A stretch of 13,656 bases of DNA, taken from CAWACC01 sp964390695 (GTDB taxonomy: Bacteria; Chlamydiota; Chlamydiia; Chlamydiales; Parachlamydiaceae). A program made the translations under genes and the position numbers. The stretch is from NCBI GenBank assembly GCA_964390695.1, contig CAYMKI010000083.1, positions 1-13,656 of the forward strand, written 5' to 3'. The notes beneath the pieces are model-generated. The model made no database searches. It saw only the letters and a list, made by a program, of their open reading frames with translations, and was not told the DNA's origin. Positions 7,186 to 13,453 of the stretch are shown here, piece by piece (within the stretch, counting starts at the first letter, position 1; each line of letters starts with the position of its first letter).

Positions 7186-7214
7186 TTGCAATACAGGTTG
7201 GTAAATGTTACAAG
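7186..7214 (+). promoter_or_regulatory. Candidate sigma-70-type promoter for the oxygenase-methyltransferase operon
   Basis: TTGCAA (7186-7191) and TACAAG (7209-7214) are separated by 17 nt, each matching the consensus at 4 of 6 positions. Transcription would start near 7221 and give a structured leader. Several palindromes also sit here: CTTCTC-TG-GAGAAG at 7157-7170 just upstream, and the perfect 12-bp GGATTGCAATCC at 7227-7238, which could be operators. This is a pattern-based guess. Confidence 0.3.
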
Positions 7215-7240
7215 GAAAAAAGGATAGGATTGCAATCCAA

Positions 7241-7309
7241 TAATTTTAGGAGTGGTTATGTTAGATCCAAAGCAATTGTCTAATTCGGAATCCGATATTC
7301 CTAAAATTA
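7241..7309 (+). promoter_or_regulatory. 11-bp inverted repeat that would sequester a Shine-Dalgarno site
   Basis: TAATTTTAGGA (7241-7251) is the perfect reverse complement of TCCTAAAATTA (7299-7309). The first arm contains most of the AGGAG (7248-7252) serving ATG 7258, and the second lies inside the short ORF. Pairing in the RNA would hide the ribosome site, and a ribosome moving through the ORF would open it. This looks like a translational switch or attenuator, inferred from complementarity only. Confidence 0.4.
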
Positions 7310-7317
7310 GAAAGTAA
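7258..7317 (+). CDS. Short ORF with strong SD (19 aa), leader peptide or severed N-terminus of the oxygenase
   Basis: ATG at 7258 is preceded by TTTTAGGAG at good spacing, the best ribosome site in the region. It encodes MLDPKQLSNSESDIPKIRK and ends at TAA 7315-7317. The frame is the same as the downstream dioxygenase ORF: past the TAA it continues without another stop through the C-tract into the oxygenase domain. It may be a leader peptide, a precursor peptide, or the original 5' end of the oxygenase gene cut off by one nonsense codon. No homologue is recognised, so coding status is uncertain. Confidence 0.35.
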   Translation: MLDPKQLSNSESDIPKIRK

Positions 7318-7323
7318 AAAGAT

Positions 7324-7450
7324 TCGAACATTCTCTTGAATGATCGCTATAACACACCAAATACCAGTTTGCTGCTCTCCCATTTCGACCCCGCCCCCCC
7401 CCCCCCCCCCCCGCATAGCTCATCTGAATCGCGTCTTAAAGAATGTTCGA
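7324..7450. repeat. 11-bp perfect inverted repeat flanking the poly-C tract
   Basis: TCGAACATTCT (7324-7334) and AGAATGTTCGA (7440-7450) are perfect reverse complements. They enclose 105 nt that hold the candidate TTG and ATG starts and the C19 tract. In RNA they could form a stem; in DNA they could serve as sites for inversion or protein binding. Confidence 0.45.
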
Positions 7451-8238
7451 TCCAACGAACTTCTATAGAAGACAAAGATCTTTACATCTTTGATAAATTC
7501 TTTACAGAAAACGAAAGTGCTGATCTGAGGACATACTCAAGAAATGCCTCATTTAGTAGAAATAGCTATGCCTGTCAAGAAAGTCGAGAAAAAGGTGAAG
7601 AACCTGCTCGTTCAATGAATAACAAAGAAAAATGGGAGTTTTTCGCCAAACCTCCTCAGGCAATAAAAGAAATTTACAAGCTTCTTGGAATACTATCTCA
7701 TCGAACAAATGCTGATATAAGCACTCTACCATGGGATTTATGCGATCAAAATATTTGTGCTTCAGCGGTTGCTACAAATAAACTCCAAAGTGCGTCAAGG
7801 GAAAGCATGGAGATGGGAAAACATGAAGATTTTAATACAGAAAAAGGTATTCCATTCGGCATCCCTGTCCTTTACAAAAAAGAAAAAGCTTTTTTTCCTG
7901 GCAGTTTTGTCAACGGTGCTCCTGGAAATCCATGGCTGATTTCTCTTATGGTGTATGCTACGGAAGATAACTTTCTTGCCACTGAATACGGAATGGGAAC
8001 GATTTTTTGTAAAAAAAATGGAGAGATTGCCTCAAAAGCCGACTGTCGCCATATGCGATTTGTCTTATTTGAAGGAGACATACTACACAGTATCGAAGAA
8101 TCCAAAATTCCTCCGGAAGTTAGTACTTGGCGAGTATCATATGTGTTTAAGTTAATTATAAATCCAAGAGAAGAAAGTGAAAAAAGTTTGCGCACAGTAT
8201 TTTACGAACTACTTAAGTCTTATAAAGATGAGCTCTAA
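7336..8238 (+). CDS. Probable Fe(II)/2-oxoglutarate-dependent dioxygenase, phase-variable 5' end
   Basis: The frame encodes up to 300 aa, with the recognisable domain from about residue 35. It shows the 2OG-oxygenase layout: a helical N-terminus (DLYIFDKFFTENES), the metal-binding H163-E-D165 (MGKHEDF), a core strand NPWLISLMVYATED, YGMGTIF, the distal H251 in EGDILHSI, and R266-x-S268 for the 2-oxoglutarate carboxylate. It probably hydroxylates a small molecule, amino acid or protein side chain. In the frame as sequenced there is no ATG before residue 94: the nominal start is a TTG at 7336 without an SD. ATG 7340 is one frame off and would join the domain with 17 or 20 Cs instead of 19. ATG 7258 is in frame but blocked by TAA. 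Residues 20-26 are the proline run encoded by the C-tract. The methyltransferase gene follows 33 nt downstream, probably in the same operon. Confidence 0.75.
   Translation: MNDRYNTPNTSLLLSHFDPAPPPPPPHSSSESRLKECSIQRTSIEDKDLYIFDKFFTENESADLRTYSRNASFSRNSYACQESREKGEEPARSMNNKEKWEFFAKPPQAIKEIYKLLGILSHRTNADISTLPWDLCDQNICASAVATNKLQSASRESMEMGKHEDFNTEKGIPFGIPVLYKKEKAFFPGSFVNGAPGNPWLISLMVYATEDNFLATEYGMGTIFCKKNGEIASKADCRHMRFVLFEGDILHSIEESKIPPEVSTWRVSYVFKLIINPREESEKSLRTVFYELLKSYKDEL
7394..7412 (+). repeat. C19 homopolymer (candidate phase-variation tract)
   Basis: Nineteen consecutive Cs, preceded by CCCCG, sit in otherwise AT-rich DNA near the 5' end of the oxygenase reading frame. Slippage by one or two bases would change which upstream start codon is in frame. 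Poly-C contingency tracts are established in Chlamydia pneumoniae surface-protein genes. The exact length may be uncertain in the assembly. Confidence 0.85.
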
Positions 8239-8271
8239 TAGCCGATACTAAAAATTTAAGGGGTATTTTAA

Positions 8272-9144
8272 ATGGATCCTATAACTTCCAACTCTAACGA
8301 AGACAAACTCAGAATTTTGTTTGAATGGAGGCAATTGTATGCTGAAACGCTTATCGATGCTTTAAAGCCAACAGGAAATGTATTGCAAATAGGTTTCAGT
8401 CACTGTTTTGCAGCGGAACGTATTCAAAAACATCATCATCCTAAAACTCATATCATTATTGAAGCAAATCCTGAAGTATTTGCAAAAGCCACAATCTGGG
8501 CTAATGGAAGAAAAAATATAAACGTTATACAAGGAAAATGGGAAGATATCCTAGCAACACTTGGCACGTTTGAAACCATTTTTTTTCATGACTATCCATC
8601 ACCCGATCATGATATAGCTATCATGAATTTCCTATTTCCGGAATATACCCTCAAGGCATCAAATGAAGCAAAAAAATTACTGAGTTCTCTAGAAGAACAA
8701 ATGTCAAAATTAACAGTTAAGTTCACCGATCAAGATATTGAGGATTTTTATCAAAAAATCGGCAAATCCAATCCAAATGAAATGCCGGCATTTTTCAATA
8801 AACTAAAATATAATAAAAACATCTCAGATATTCAATATGAAAAATATAAAAAATATTTTGACACAGAACAACAAGAGCAATTAGTGAAGCCTAATCCTAA
8901 AGAAATAATAAAGAAGGCTGACAATATGCTCGAATTTTTGGAAGAATGTCTAAAAAATCATATGATGAAAGGTAGTCGGTTTTCAGCTTTCCTAAATAGC
9001 CAAAAATCCAAGTATGAGGACTCTCAGTTTTTTGACAATATCATCACCAACGCAGATATTAACTTTCAAGAAAATTTTATACCTATAAAAATGTCTGACA
9101 AAACTCGAGACGCATTAGTTATTTTAGTTGAAAAAAGTTATTAA
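8272..9144 (+). CDS. SAM-dependent methyltransferase resembling guanidinoacetate/arginine N-methyltransferases
   Basis: A 290-aa class I methyltransferase. Motif I is VLQIGFSHCFAA (37-48); the acidic strand end is HIIIEANPEVF with E64; GKWEDIL is at 88-94; and IFFHDYPS is at 103-110. This series closely follows the eukaryotic-type GAMT/RMT2 pattern (VLEVGFG, IIECN, GLWEDV, YDTYP), which suggests N-methylation of a guanidino or amino group. About 110 residues (roughly 120-228) of charged helical sequence are inserted before the late strands, which resume with MMKGSRFSAF and end ALVILVEKSY. ATG at 8272 has AAGGGG 8 nt upstream. It lies 33 nt after the dioxygenase gene with no terminator between, so the two enzymes are likely co-expressed. 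The coding sequence looks more AT-rich than the phage genes (not computed). The substrate is unknown. Confidence 0.8.
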   Translation: MDPITSNSNEDKLRILFEWRQLYAETLIDALKPTGNVLQIGFSHCFAAERIQKHHHPKTHIIIEANPEVFAKATIWANGRKNINVIQGKWEDILATLGTFETIFFHDYPSPDHDIAIMNFLFPEYTLKASNEAKKLLSSLEEQMSKLTVKFTDQDIEDFYQKIGKSNPNEMPAFFNKLKYNKNISDIQYEKYKKYFDTEQQEQLVKPNPKEIIKKADNMLEFLEECLKNHMMKGSRFSAFLNSQKSKYEDSQFFDNIITNADINFQENFIPIKMSDKTRDALVILVEKSY

Positions 9145-9178
9145 TATCTAGTTTATAATTATTTGTTCGCGAAAAAAT

Positions 9179-9193
9179 TGGCACATAAATTGC
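9179..9193 (+). promoter_or_regulatory. Sigma-54 (-24/-12) promoter upstream of the beta-lactamase-family gene
   Basis: TGGCACA (9179-9185), TAAA and TTGC (9190-9193) give the invariant GG and GC doublets exactly 10 nt apart, matching the RpoN consensus TGGCACg-N4-TTGC at all but one position. The predicted start is near 9205, about 50 nt before ATG 9255. A TTCGCGAA palindrome (9166-9173) abuts it. Sigma-54 promoters need an NtrC-type activator, implying that this gene is switched on by a two-component signal. Confidence 0.7.
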
Positions 9194-9254
9194 AAGAATT
9201 AAATAAAAATGATAAGATTAGTTCAAAGGTCATTTATTTTTATGAGGTCTTATT

Positions 9255-11864
9255 ATGAGCGGTCCGCAAGAAATGCATATTCGTTTTCAACATCTTGGGA
9301 CTGATTATAACATTGACTTGGTGAAGGGCGAAAAAGCTGACCATTCCGTAGAAATCAACGGTGTTACCTATGCCGTACTAGGAGATCAAGAAAAACTAGA
9401 AACTGCGTGTAAAATTCTGTCTTCAGTGTCATTAGACGCAGTCACAAGTGAAAAAGATCTTATAGGAAGGCTTTCTCTTCGTGAAGACATTTCATTTCCA
9501 CAAGCTCAAAAAACAGACGCTGTTGGAACAGCTATTTTGGTAAAACCAAAGCTTCCGTCTCAAGAAAAAGTAAAGAAACTTGAAAAAGCCCAGAAACATC
9601 TCGATCGGTTAAAATTCCAAAGGGACCACACAAAAAGTGGAAAAGCAGGAAGAGCAAAGAAATCTAGCCTTAACTCCCAGATAGCAATCCAAGAAAAACG
9701 CGTGCGGGAATTAAGAGCAGATCCTGAAATACAGGTTAAAGAAGCCTGTGAAGAGCTTACACATGATCTCAGAGAATATACAAATAAAAATCTTAGACAA
9801 GGTGCTCTTCTGGTTCAGATAGTAGGAGTTAATGGAGCAGAAAAACCCTTAGTTTTCGGCAAGCGATCTGTAAATGATCCAATCCCCGTTCGCGTTAATG
9901 AGAATACAATCGGCAGAACTGGCTCTGGATCTAAATTATGGGGTGGCCTATTAACTAACGTACTAACTTCAAAATACGGTCAATATATCCAAATGGACGA
10001 TGGCCTGGGAAAGTTTGCACCTAAAGAGGCTTTAAGAAAATTTGGAAGAATTGGGCCTGATGGAGAAAATATTGTAGATGCCGAATTAGCAAAAGAAATC
10101 TCGGTTGAAGGGTTGGCTGGAATGATGGCCGGATTGGAGTACGAACAACCTCAACCTAGAAATCCTCCAATTTCTACTCTTGATCAGTTTTTAAGAGGAA
10201 CAGAAATCAGAGAAGGTTCCATTCATATTCTTTATCACCCTAGAGATAAAATTAATTTCTACACAAACAATATCTGTTTTGTTGCTTATCCGATTGAAAA
10301 AGCTTACAAAAAAGTCTTAGCAGCAGAACTGATTGAACAAAGCAAACTAAATGAAAATGAGACTCTTAGAGATCTATCGCCAAAATTGGAGACTTTTAGA
10401 AAAGAACTTCAGGAAAAAATCAAAAAAACTGAAGAAGATATTCATAATATGGAGCAGCTGGGAGCATTAGATGACGCCATTGAAACTTATGCAACTCGAT
10501 TAGCTCAACTAAAGACTGATCTGAAAAAACTTTCGATACCAGAATCTGCTCTAGATATTACCTTAAAAGATCTTATGGATTGTCAGTCAGCCTATACTCA
10601 ACCTCCAGAATCACATTATATTTACGATTTAATCGATCTATTCCTTATGCCATCTAATAATCACCAAGTGGATTATGCGGAAATAATGAAAAGAGAGCTT
10701 CTTAATCCACTTGGAATGAAGAATAGCGGCTTTCGCGATGTCCCAGGTACACATATGGACGTGACATTCAAAAACGATAAAACAGGAAAAGATGAATCTT
10801 ATGTACCATCTAAAGACCATCCAATGAGATATGGAGCTGGGTTCGGAAGAACTTCTCTTTCGGATGCATCGAAAATGGCAAAAGCATTGGCCGACCCTCG
10901 TGGATTAGTCTCGGAAGATGGTGAAACTGTTCTTCTTACCCATGAAGAGCTAGACAATTTTTTCAAGCCACACGGTCATTATGAAGGCTGGGGACTCGGA
11001 GGAGCTGAATTAACATGTGGCGGGAAAGTCATTGATAAAGGAGGATCGCTAAATCAGGATCAGTATTCATTTTGGGTCGATCGTGAATCTGGAATCGGAA
11101 TGATTGTAATGTGTAATTGTGGAAGAAGACCTGATGAGATTCTAAATGCTTTCAAAGGAAAGATTGAACAAATCAATTATCCGAAGGCAAAGCAGATAGC
11201 AAAAGAAAAGGAAGGGGCTCCACTTGGGATAACCCCTAAACACTATTTCGATCATCCCTTGGTCTTGGAAGATGTACATCAGTTATTCGAAGGCACTCGT
11301 GGTCGAGTTGCCTTGCTTTTTGATTATGATACAGCCAAAAAAGGGATTATTCATTGGAGTGGCACTCCGCTTGAAGTTGAGAAGCAAGATGATGGAGCTT
11401 TTCATGTAACAACAGCAGGACGGTTCCAAGGGTTAGTAATTAGAAAAATAGAGGGGAAAGCATCCGGAAAAGATTATTTAGCCGTAGGAGATACCTCTTT
11501 TATTGAAATCGAAGCCGATAACTTACCCTCTAAAGAAGATGTCGAAAAGGCAGAAAAACAATTCCAAGCATTTCGTGGACAATATAGCAACAAAGAACAT
11601 CCTGAATGGGGTACACTAGAATTTGAAGTCCTAAATGATGAAAGCGGAAATATTTTGCTTGGTGCAAGAGATGGAAGTAAAGGAGACTTTGTCCCACAAA
11701 GTATTGTGAAGGCCGAAACTAATTCCATCTTATTCAACGGACATGATCGACAACCTCCTGATAAAATGTTCAGGTTTGTGAGAGAATCTGAAGTTGCACC
11801 ATGGAGACTTCAAGTTTTAGACTATGCCTCCAAGCAGTTCATTGAAGAAAGACCAAAGTCATAA
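9255..11864 (+). CDS. Large beta-lactamase-family serine hydrolase with coiled-coil insertion (869 aa)
   Basis: A multidomain protein. Residues 8-60 are an unrecognised N-terminal domain (FQHLGTDYNIDLV, INGVTYAVLGD). Residues 104-175 form a basic coiled coil. Residues about 180-640 are a class-C beta-lactamase/DD-peptidase-like domain with S224-G-S-K227 (SxxK), Y336-T-N338 (YxN), NPLGMKNSGF at 484-493 and K595-G-G as the KTG equivalent. A second helical segment (about 365-430) is inserted between YxN and KGG, making that interval much longer than in AmpC. Residues about 770-865 resemble the beta-barrel tail (FRGQYSN, MFRFVRE) of many family members. No Sec signal peptide is visible, so the protein is cytoplasmic or leaves by a specialised route. 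It may be a peptidase, esterase or amidase; true beta-lactam resistance is not implied. The SD GAGGT is 7 nt before ATG. Confidence 0.85.
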   Translation: MSGPQEMHIRFQHLGTDYNIDLVKGEKADHSVEINGVTYAVLGDQEKLETACKILSSVSLDAVTSEKDLIGRLSLREDISFPQAQKTDAVGTAILVKPKLPSQEKVKKLEKAQKHLDRLKFQRDHTKSGKAGRAKKSSLNSQIAIQEKRVRELRADPEIQVKEACEELTHDLREYTNKNLRQGALLVQIVGVNGAEKPLVFGKRSVNDPIPVRVNENTIGRTGSGSKLWGGLLTNVLTSKYGQYIQMDDGLGKFAPKEALRKFGRIGPDGENIVDAELAKEISVEGLAGMMAGLEYEQPQPRNPPISTLDQFLRGTEIREGSIHILYHPRDKINFYTNNICFVAYPIEKAYKKVLAAELIEQSKLNENETLRDLSPKLETFRKELQEKIKKTEEDIHNMEQLGALDDAIETYATRLAQLKTDLKKLSIPESALDITLKDLMDCQSAYTQPPESHYIYDLIDLFLMPSNNHQVDYAEIMKRELLNPLGMKNSGFRDVPGTHMDVTFKNDKTGKDESYVPSKDHPMRYGAGFGRTSLSDASKMAKALADPRGLVSEDGETVLLTHEELDNFFKPHGHYEGWGLGGAELTCGGKVIDKGGSLNQDQYSFWVDRESGIGMIVMCNCGRRPDEILNAFKGKIEQINYPKAKQIAKEKEGAPLGITPKHYFDHPLVLEDVHQLFEGTRGRVALLFDYDTAKKGIIHWSGTPLEVEKQDDGAFHVTTAGRFQGLVIRKIEGKASGKDYLAVGDTSFIEIEADNLPSKEDVEKAEKQFQAFRGQYSNKEHPEWGTLEFEVLNDESGNILLGARDGSKGDFVPQSIVKAETNSILFNGHDRQPPDKMFRFVRESEVAPWRLQVLDYASKQFIEERPKS

Positions 11865-11881
11865 ATAGTTTTTCTGTTTCC

Positions 11882-11910
11882 TTTAATATTATCTCCATGA
11901 CTTGTATAAT
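11882..11910 (+). promoter_or_regulatory. Candidate sigma-70-type promoter for the small phage-type gene
   Basis: A perfect TATAAT (11905-11910) lies 17 nt after a weak -35 hexamer, TTTAAT (11882-11887). It is 35 nt before ATG 11945 in the 80-nt gap after the serine-hydrolase gene. No terminator hairpin is seen in that gap. Confidence 0.4.
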
Positions 11911-11944
11911 AAAGCATATTTTTGAACCATTTGAGGAGATGTTT

Positions 11945-12163
11945 ATGCCTTTGATTCAAGGAAGTAGTGAAGATACCATTCATTCGAATATCAAAAAGCT
12001 GATAGGGGAAGGGTATAAGAGAAAGCAAGCTGTCGCAATCGCCTATAGCGAAGCTGAGAAATCTAATGGTAAGAAAGATCAGTTACAAGAAAAACCCTCT
12101 CGTTACAAATTCTCCTCTGTAGGGCAGAATTATGGCGAAACGCAGCAGTTTCCATACTTGTGA
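11945..12163 (+). CDS. Small phage-type protein with KQAVAIAYSEAEK motif (72 aa)
   Basis: The central stretch NIKKLIGEGYKRKQAVAIAYSEA (residues 15-37) is a pattern common in small proteins of tailed phages and prophages ('N-I-x-x-L-x-x-x-G-x-x-x-K-Q-A-v-A-I-A-l/y-s'). It is probably a short DNA- or virion-associated helical protein of undefined function. A basic linker leads to an aromatic C-terminus (YKFSSVGQNYGETQQFPYL). The chosen ATG has GAGGAG 6 nt upstream; an upstream in-frame start at 11897 lacks support. It is the only phage-like gene on the plus strand and converges with the 82-aa gene, leaving 3 nt between stop codons. Confidence 0.75.
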   Translation: MPLIQGSSEDTIHSNIKKLIGEGYKRKQAVAIAYSEAEKSNGKKDQLQEKPSRYKFSSVGQNYGETQQFPYL

Positions 12164-12166
12164 TCT

Positions 12167-12415
12167 TTATTCAGCGCTTTTTTCTTCCTCTGGATATACC
12201 TCGGGAACATAGTGAGCAAAATTTCTTGATTCTCTGTCACAGATGAAAACTGAAGTGACGGATGCCGAGCCGCCTGTTTCTACCTTGTCACTTTCATGAT
12301 AGACGCCGTTCCACGCCTTTTCTGTCGCAATAGCTTCTGTCGGCGCTTCTACTTCCACCATAAAATACTGCGTGTATGCAAGCCCCACACGCCATTTTGG
12401 AAATTTTTTATTCAT
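12167..12415 (-). CDS. Hypothetical 82-aa protein, loosely DpnD/PcfM-like
   Basis: A small acidic protein with WRVGLAYTQYFMVEVEAPTEAIATEKA (about residues 8-34). The beta strand followed by VEA-x-x-x-x-x-A recalls DpnD/PcfM-like small phage or plasmid proteins, but the match is weak and given only as a lead. ATG at 12415 has AGAGG about 4 nt upstream, 15 nt after the stop of the 233-aa fibre gene, so it is likely co-transcribed with it. The stop falls 3 nt from the convergent 72-aa gene. Confidence 0.65.
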   Translation of the reverse strand: MNKKFPKWRVGLAYTQYFMVEVEAPTEAIATEKAWNGVYHESDKVETGGSASVTSVFICDRESRNFAHYVPEVYPEEEKSAE

Positions 12416-12430
12416 AATCCTCTAAAATTA

Positions 12431-13132
12431 TCATGTTACATCAATATTTCCTTGAACTACTCCTGTGCAGGTCCAATCCGTGTTTGCTGTGATGCAAAGA
12501 AGTTGGATCGTATCATATTGATTACTTGAATCAAGATGTCCGCCAATACCCATTGTCGTGCTGCGGTTTCCAAAATAAATCGTCTGTCCCGCATTCTGTG
12601 CAATTTGCCAACCACCAGAACCTTTACCAATTACCCAGACCAAATCCCCCACATTCGATACAGAAGGCAATGTCATCGTGACTAGACCCAAATTGTTTGC
12701 AATATAGCCGTTATTCACATCCATGACTTGAGAAGGACTTATCACTTCTGTGAATGGAAACTTGGAAGCAGGCGCCCATTTTACCCCTTCGACAGTTGAT
12801 GAATCAGCCGTCAAAACATCATTGTCCGATCCAACGGGTAGTCTCACATCACCTGAAGCTATTCTAACAATCAGATCTCCTTTTGTTGTAGTAGGAGAGA
12901 GGTTATTAAACGCTGTTGCAGGATCAGCCACATCCGAAAGATTATTGGAAACGGCAAGCAAGTCTGTTACTTTGACTCCGGAATCTTTGATGACTTTCCC
13001 AGTATTATCGGCGTAAGTCGCAATATCATCAGTAATGGATGAGCCAGGGCCAATCACATTTCCTGATCCACTGCCACCGGTACCAGATTTATCCAAATTA
13101 TTAGTGAATGGGTTATAACCAAAGATCGTCAT
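12431..13132 (-). CDS. Phage tail-fibre-like protein sharing its N-terminus with the tailspike (233 aa)
   Basis: It begins MTIFGYNPFTNNLDKSGTGG, nearly the same attachment-like segment and Gly-rich linker as the tailspike at 5340-6275. Residues about 35-125 carry typical fibre phrases (IATYADNTGKVIKDSGV, TTKGDLIVR, RLPVGSDNDVLTADSS). The C-terminal part (about 135-233) is a beta-rich module with GDLVWVIGKGSGGWQIAQNA and DWTCTGVVQGNI, probably the exposed receptor-binding tip. AAGGGT at the TAA of the upstream 91-aa gene serves as SD. It is likely structural and probably an alternative or additional fibre to the left-hand tailspike. Confidence 0.8.
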   Translation of the reverse strand: MTIFGYNPFTNNLDKSGTGGSGSGNVIGPGSSITDDIATYADNTGKVIKDSGVKVTDLLAVSNNLSDVADPATAFNNLSPTTTKGDLIVRIASGDVRLPVGSDNDVLTADSSTVEGVKWAPASKFPFTEVISPSQVMDVNNGYIANNLGLVTMTLPSVSNVGDLVWVIGKGSGGWQIAQNAGQTIYFGNRSTTMGIGGHLDSSNQYDTIQLLCITANTDWTCTGVVQGNIDVT

Positions 13133-13140
13133 ACTTACCC

Positions 13141-13416
13141 TTATGAAAAGTATGTTGCTCGGTTTGTCCAGCTATAGATAAATCCCGATCCATTATCGGG
13201 AATCTGAACCCGATTGATGAACCCGTTGGCGTCATAGCCAAGCTTCCGGATAAACCATGTTGTGTGGTTCACGTTTTCATTGGGCGTGGCGGAAAAGCCG
13301 ACATATAGAGGCTTTCCAGAGACGTCATTATCAAGCCTTTGCTCGTAAAAATCCGTCGTTCCCAAAGTGGAAGCGAGATTGTTGATTTGGTCGAAAATAT
13401 TGGTGGGAATTGACAT
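13141..13416 (-). CDS. Phage structural-module small protein (91 aa)
   Basis: The sequence starts MSIPTNIFDQINNLASTLG and contains GTTDFYEQRLDNDVSGKPLYVGFSATPN in pieces (about residues 19-46), then TTWFIRKLGYDANGFINRVQIPDNGSGF and a closing WTNRATYF. I recognise the general pattern from small conserved proteins of phage structural operons, but no biochemical role is established. It is beta-rich, with no signal peptide. ATG at 13416 has AAAGGAGTG 8 nt upstream. The next gene overlaps its stop through the SD, and the upstream gene ends 37 nt away, so this is one transcription unit. Confidence 0.75.
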   Translation of the reverse strand: MSIPTNIFDQINNLASTLGTTDFYEQRLDNDVSGKPLYVGFSATPNENVNHTTWFIRKLGYDANGFINRVQIPDNGSGFIYSWTNRATYFS

Positions 13417-13453
13417 CGATCACACTCCTTTGACCACTAGCAGGAAAGTGCCT

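Noticed and set aside
7059..7331. Minus-strand 90-aa ORF over the leader region
   Set aside because: It has no SD or recognisable domain. The structured leader and promoter-like signals favour the plus strand.
8011..8018. A8 run in the dioxygenase gene as a second contingency tract
   Set aside because: Runs of this length are expected in AT-rich coding DNA, and the frame continues intact through it.
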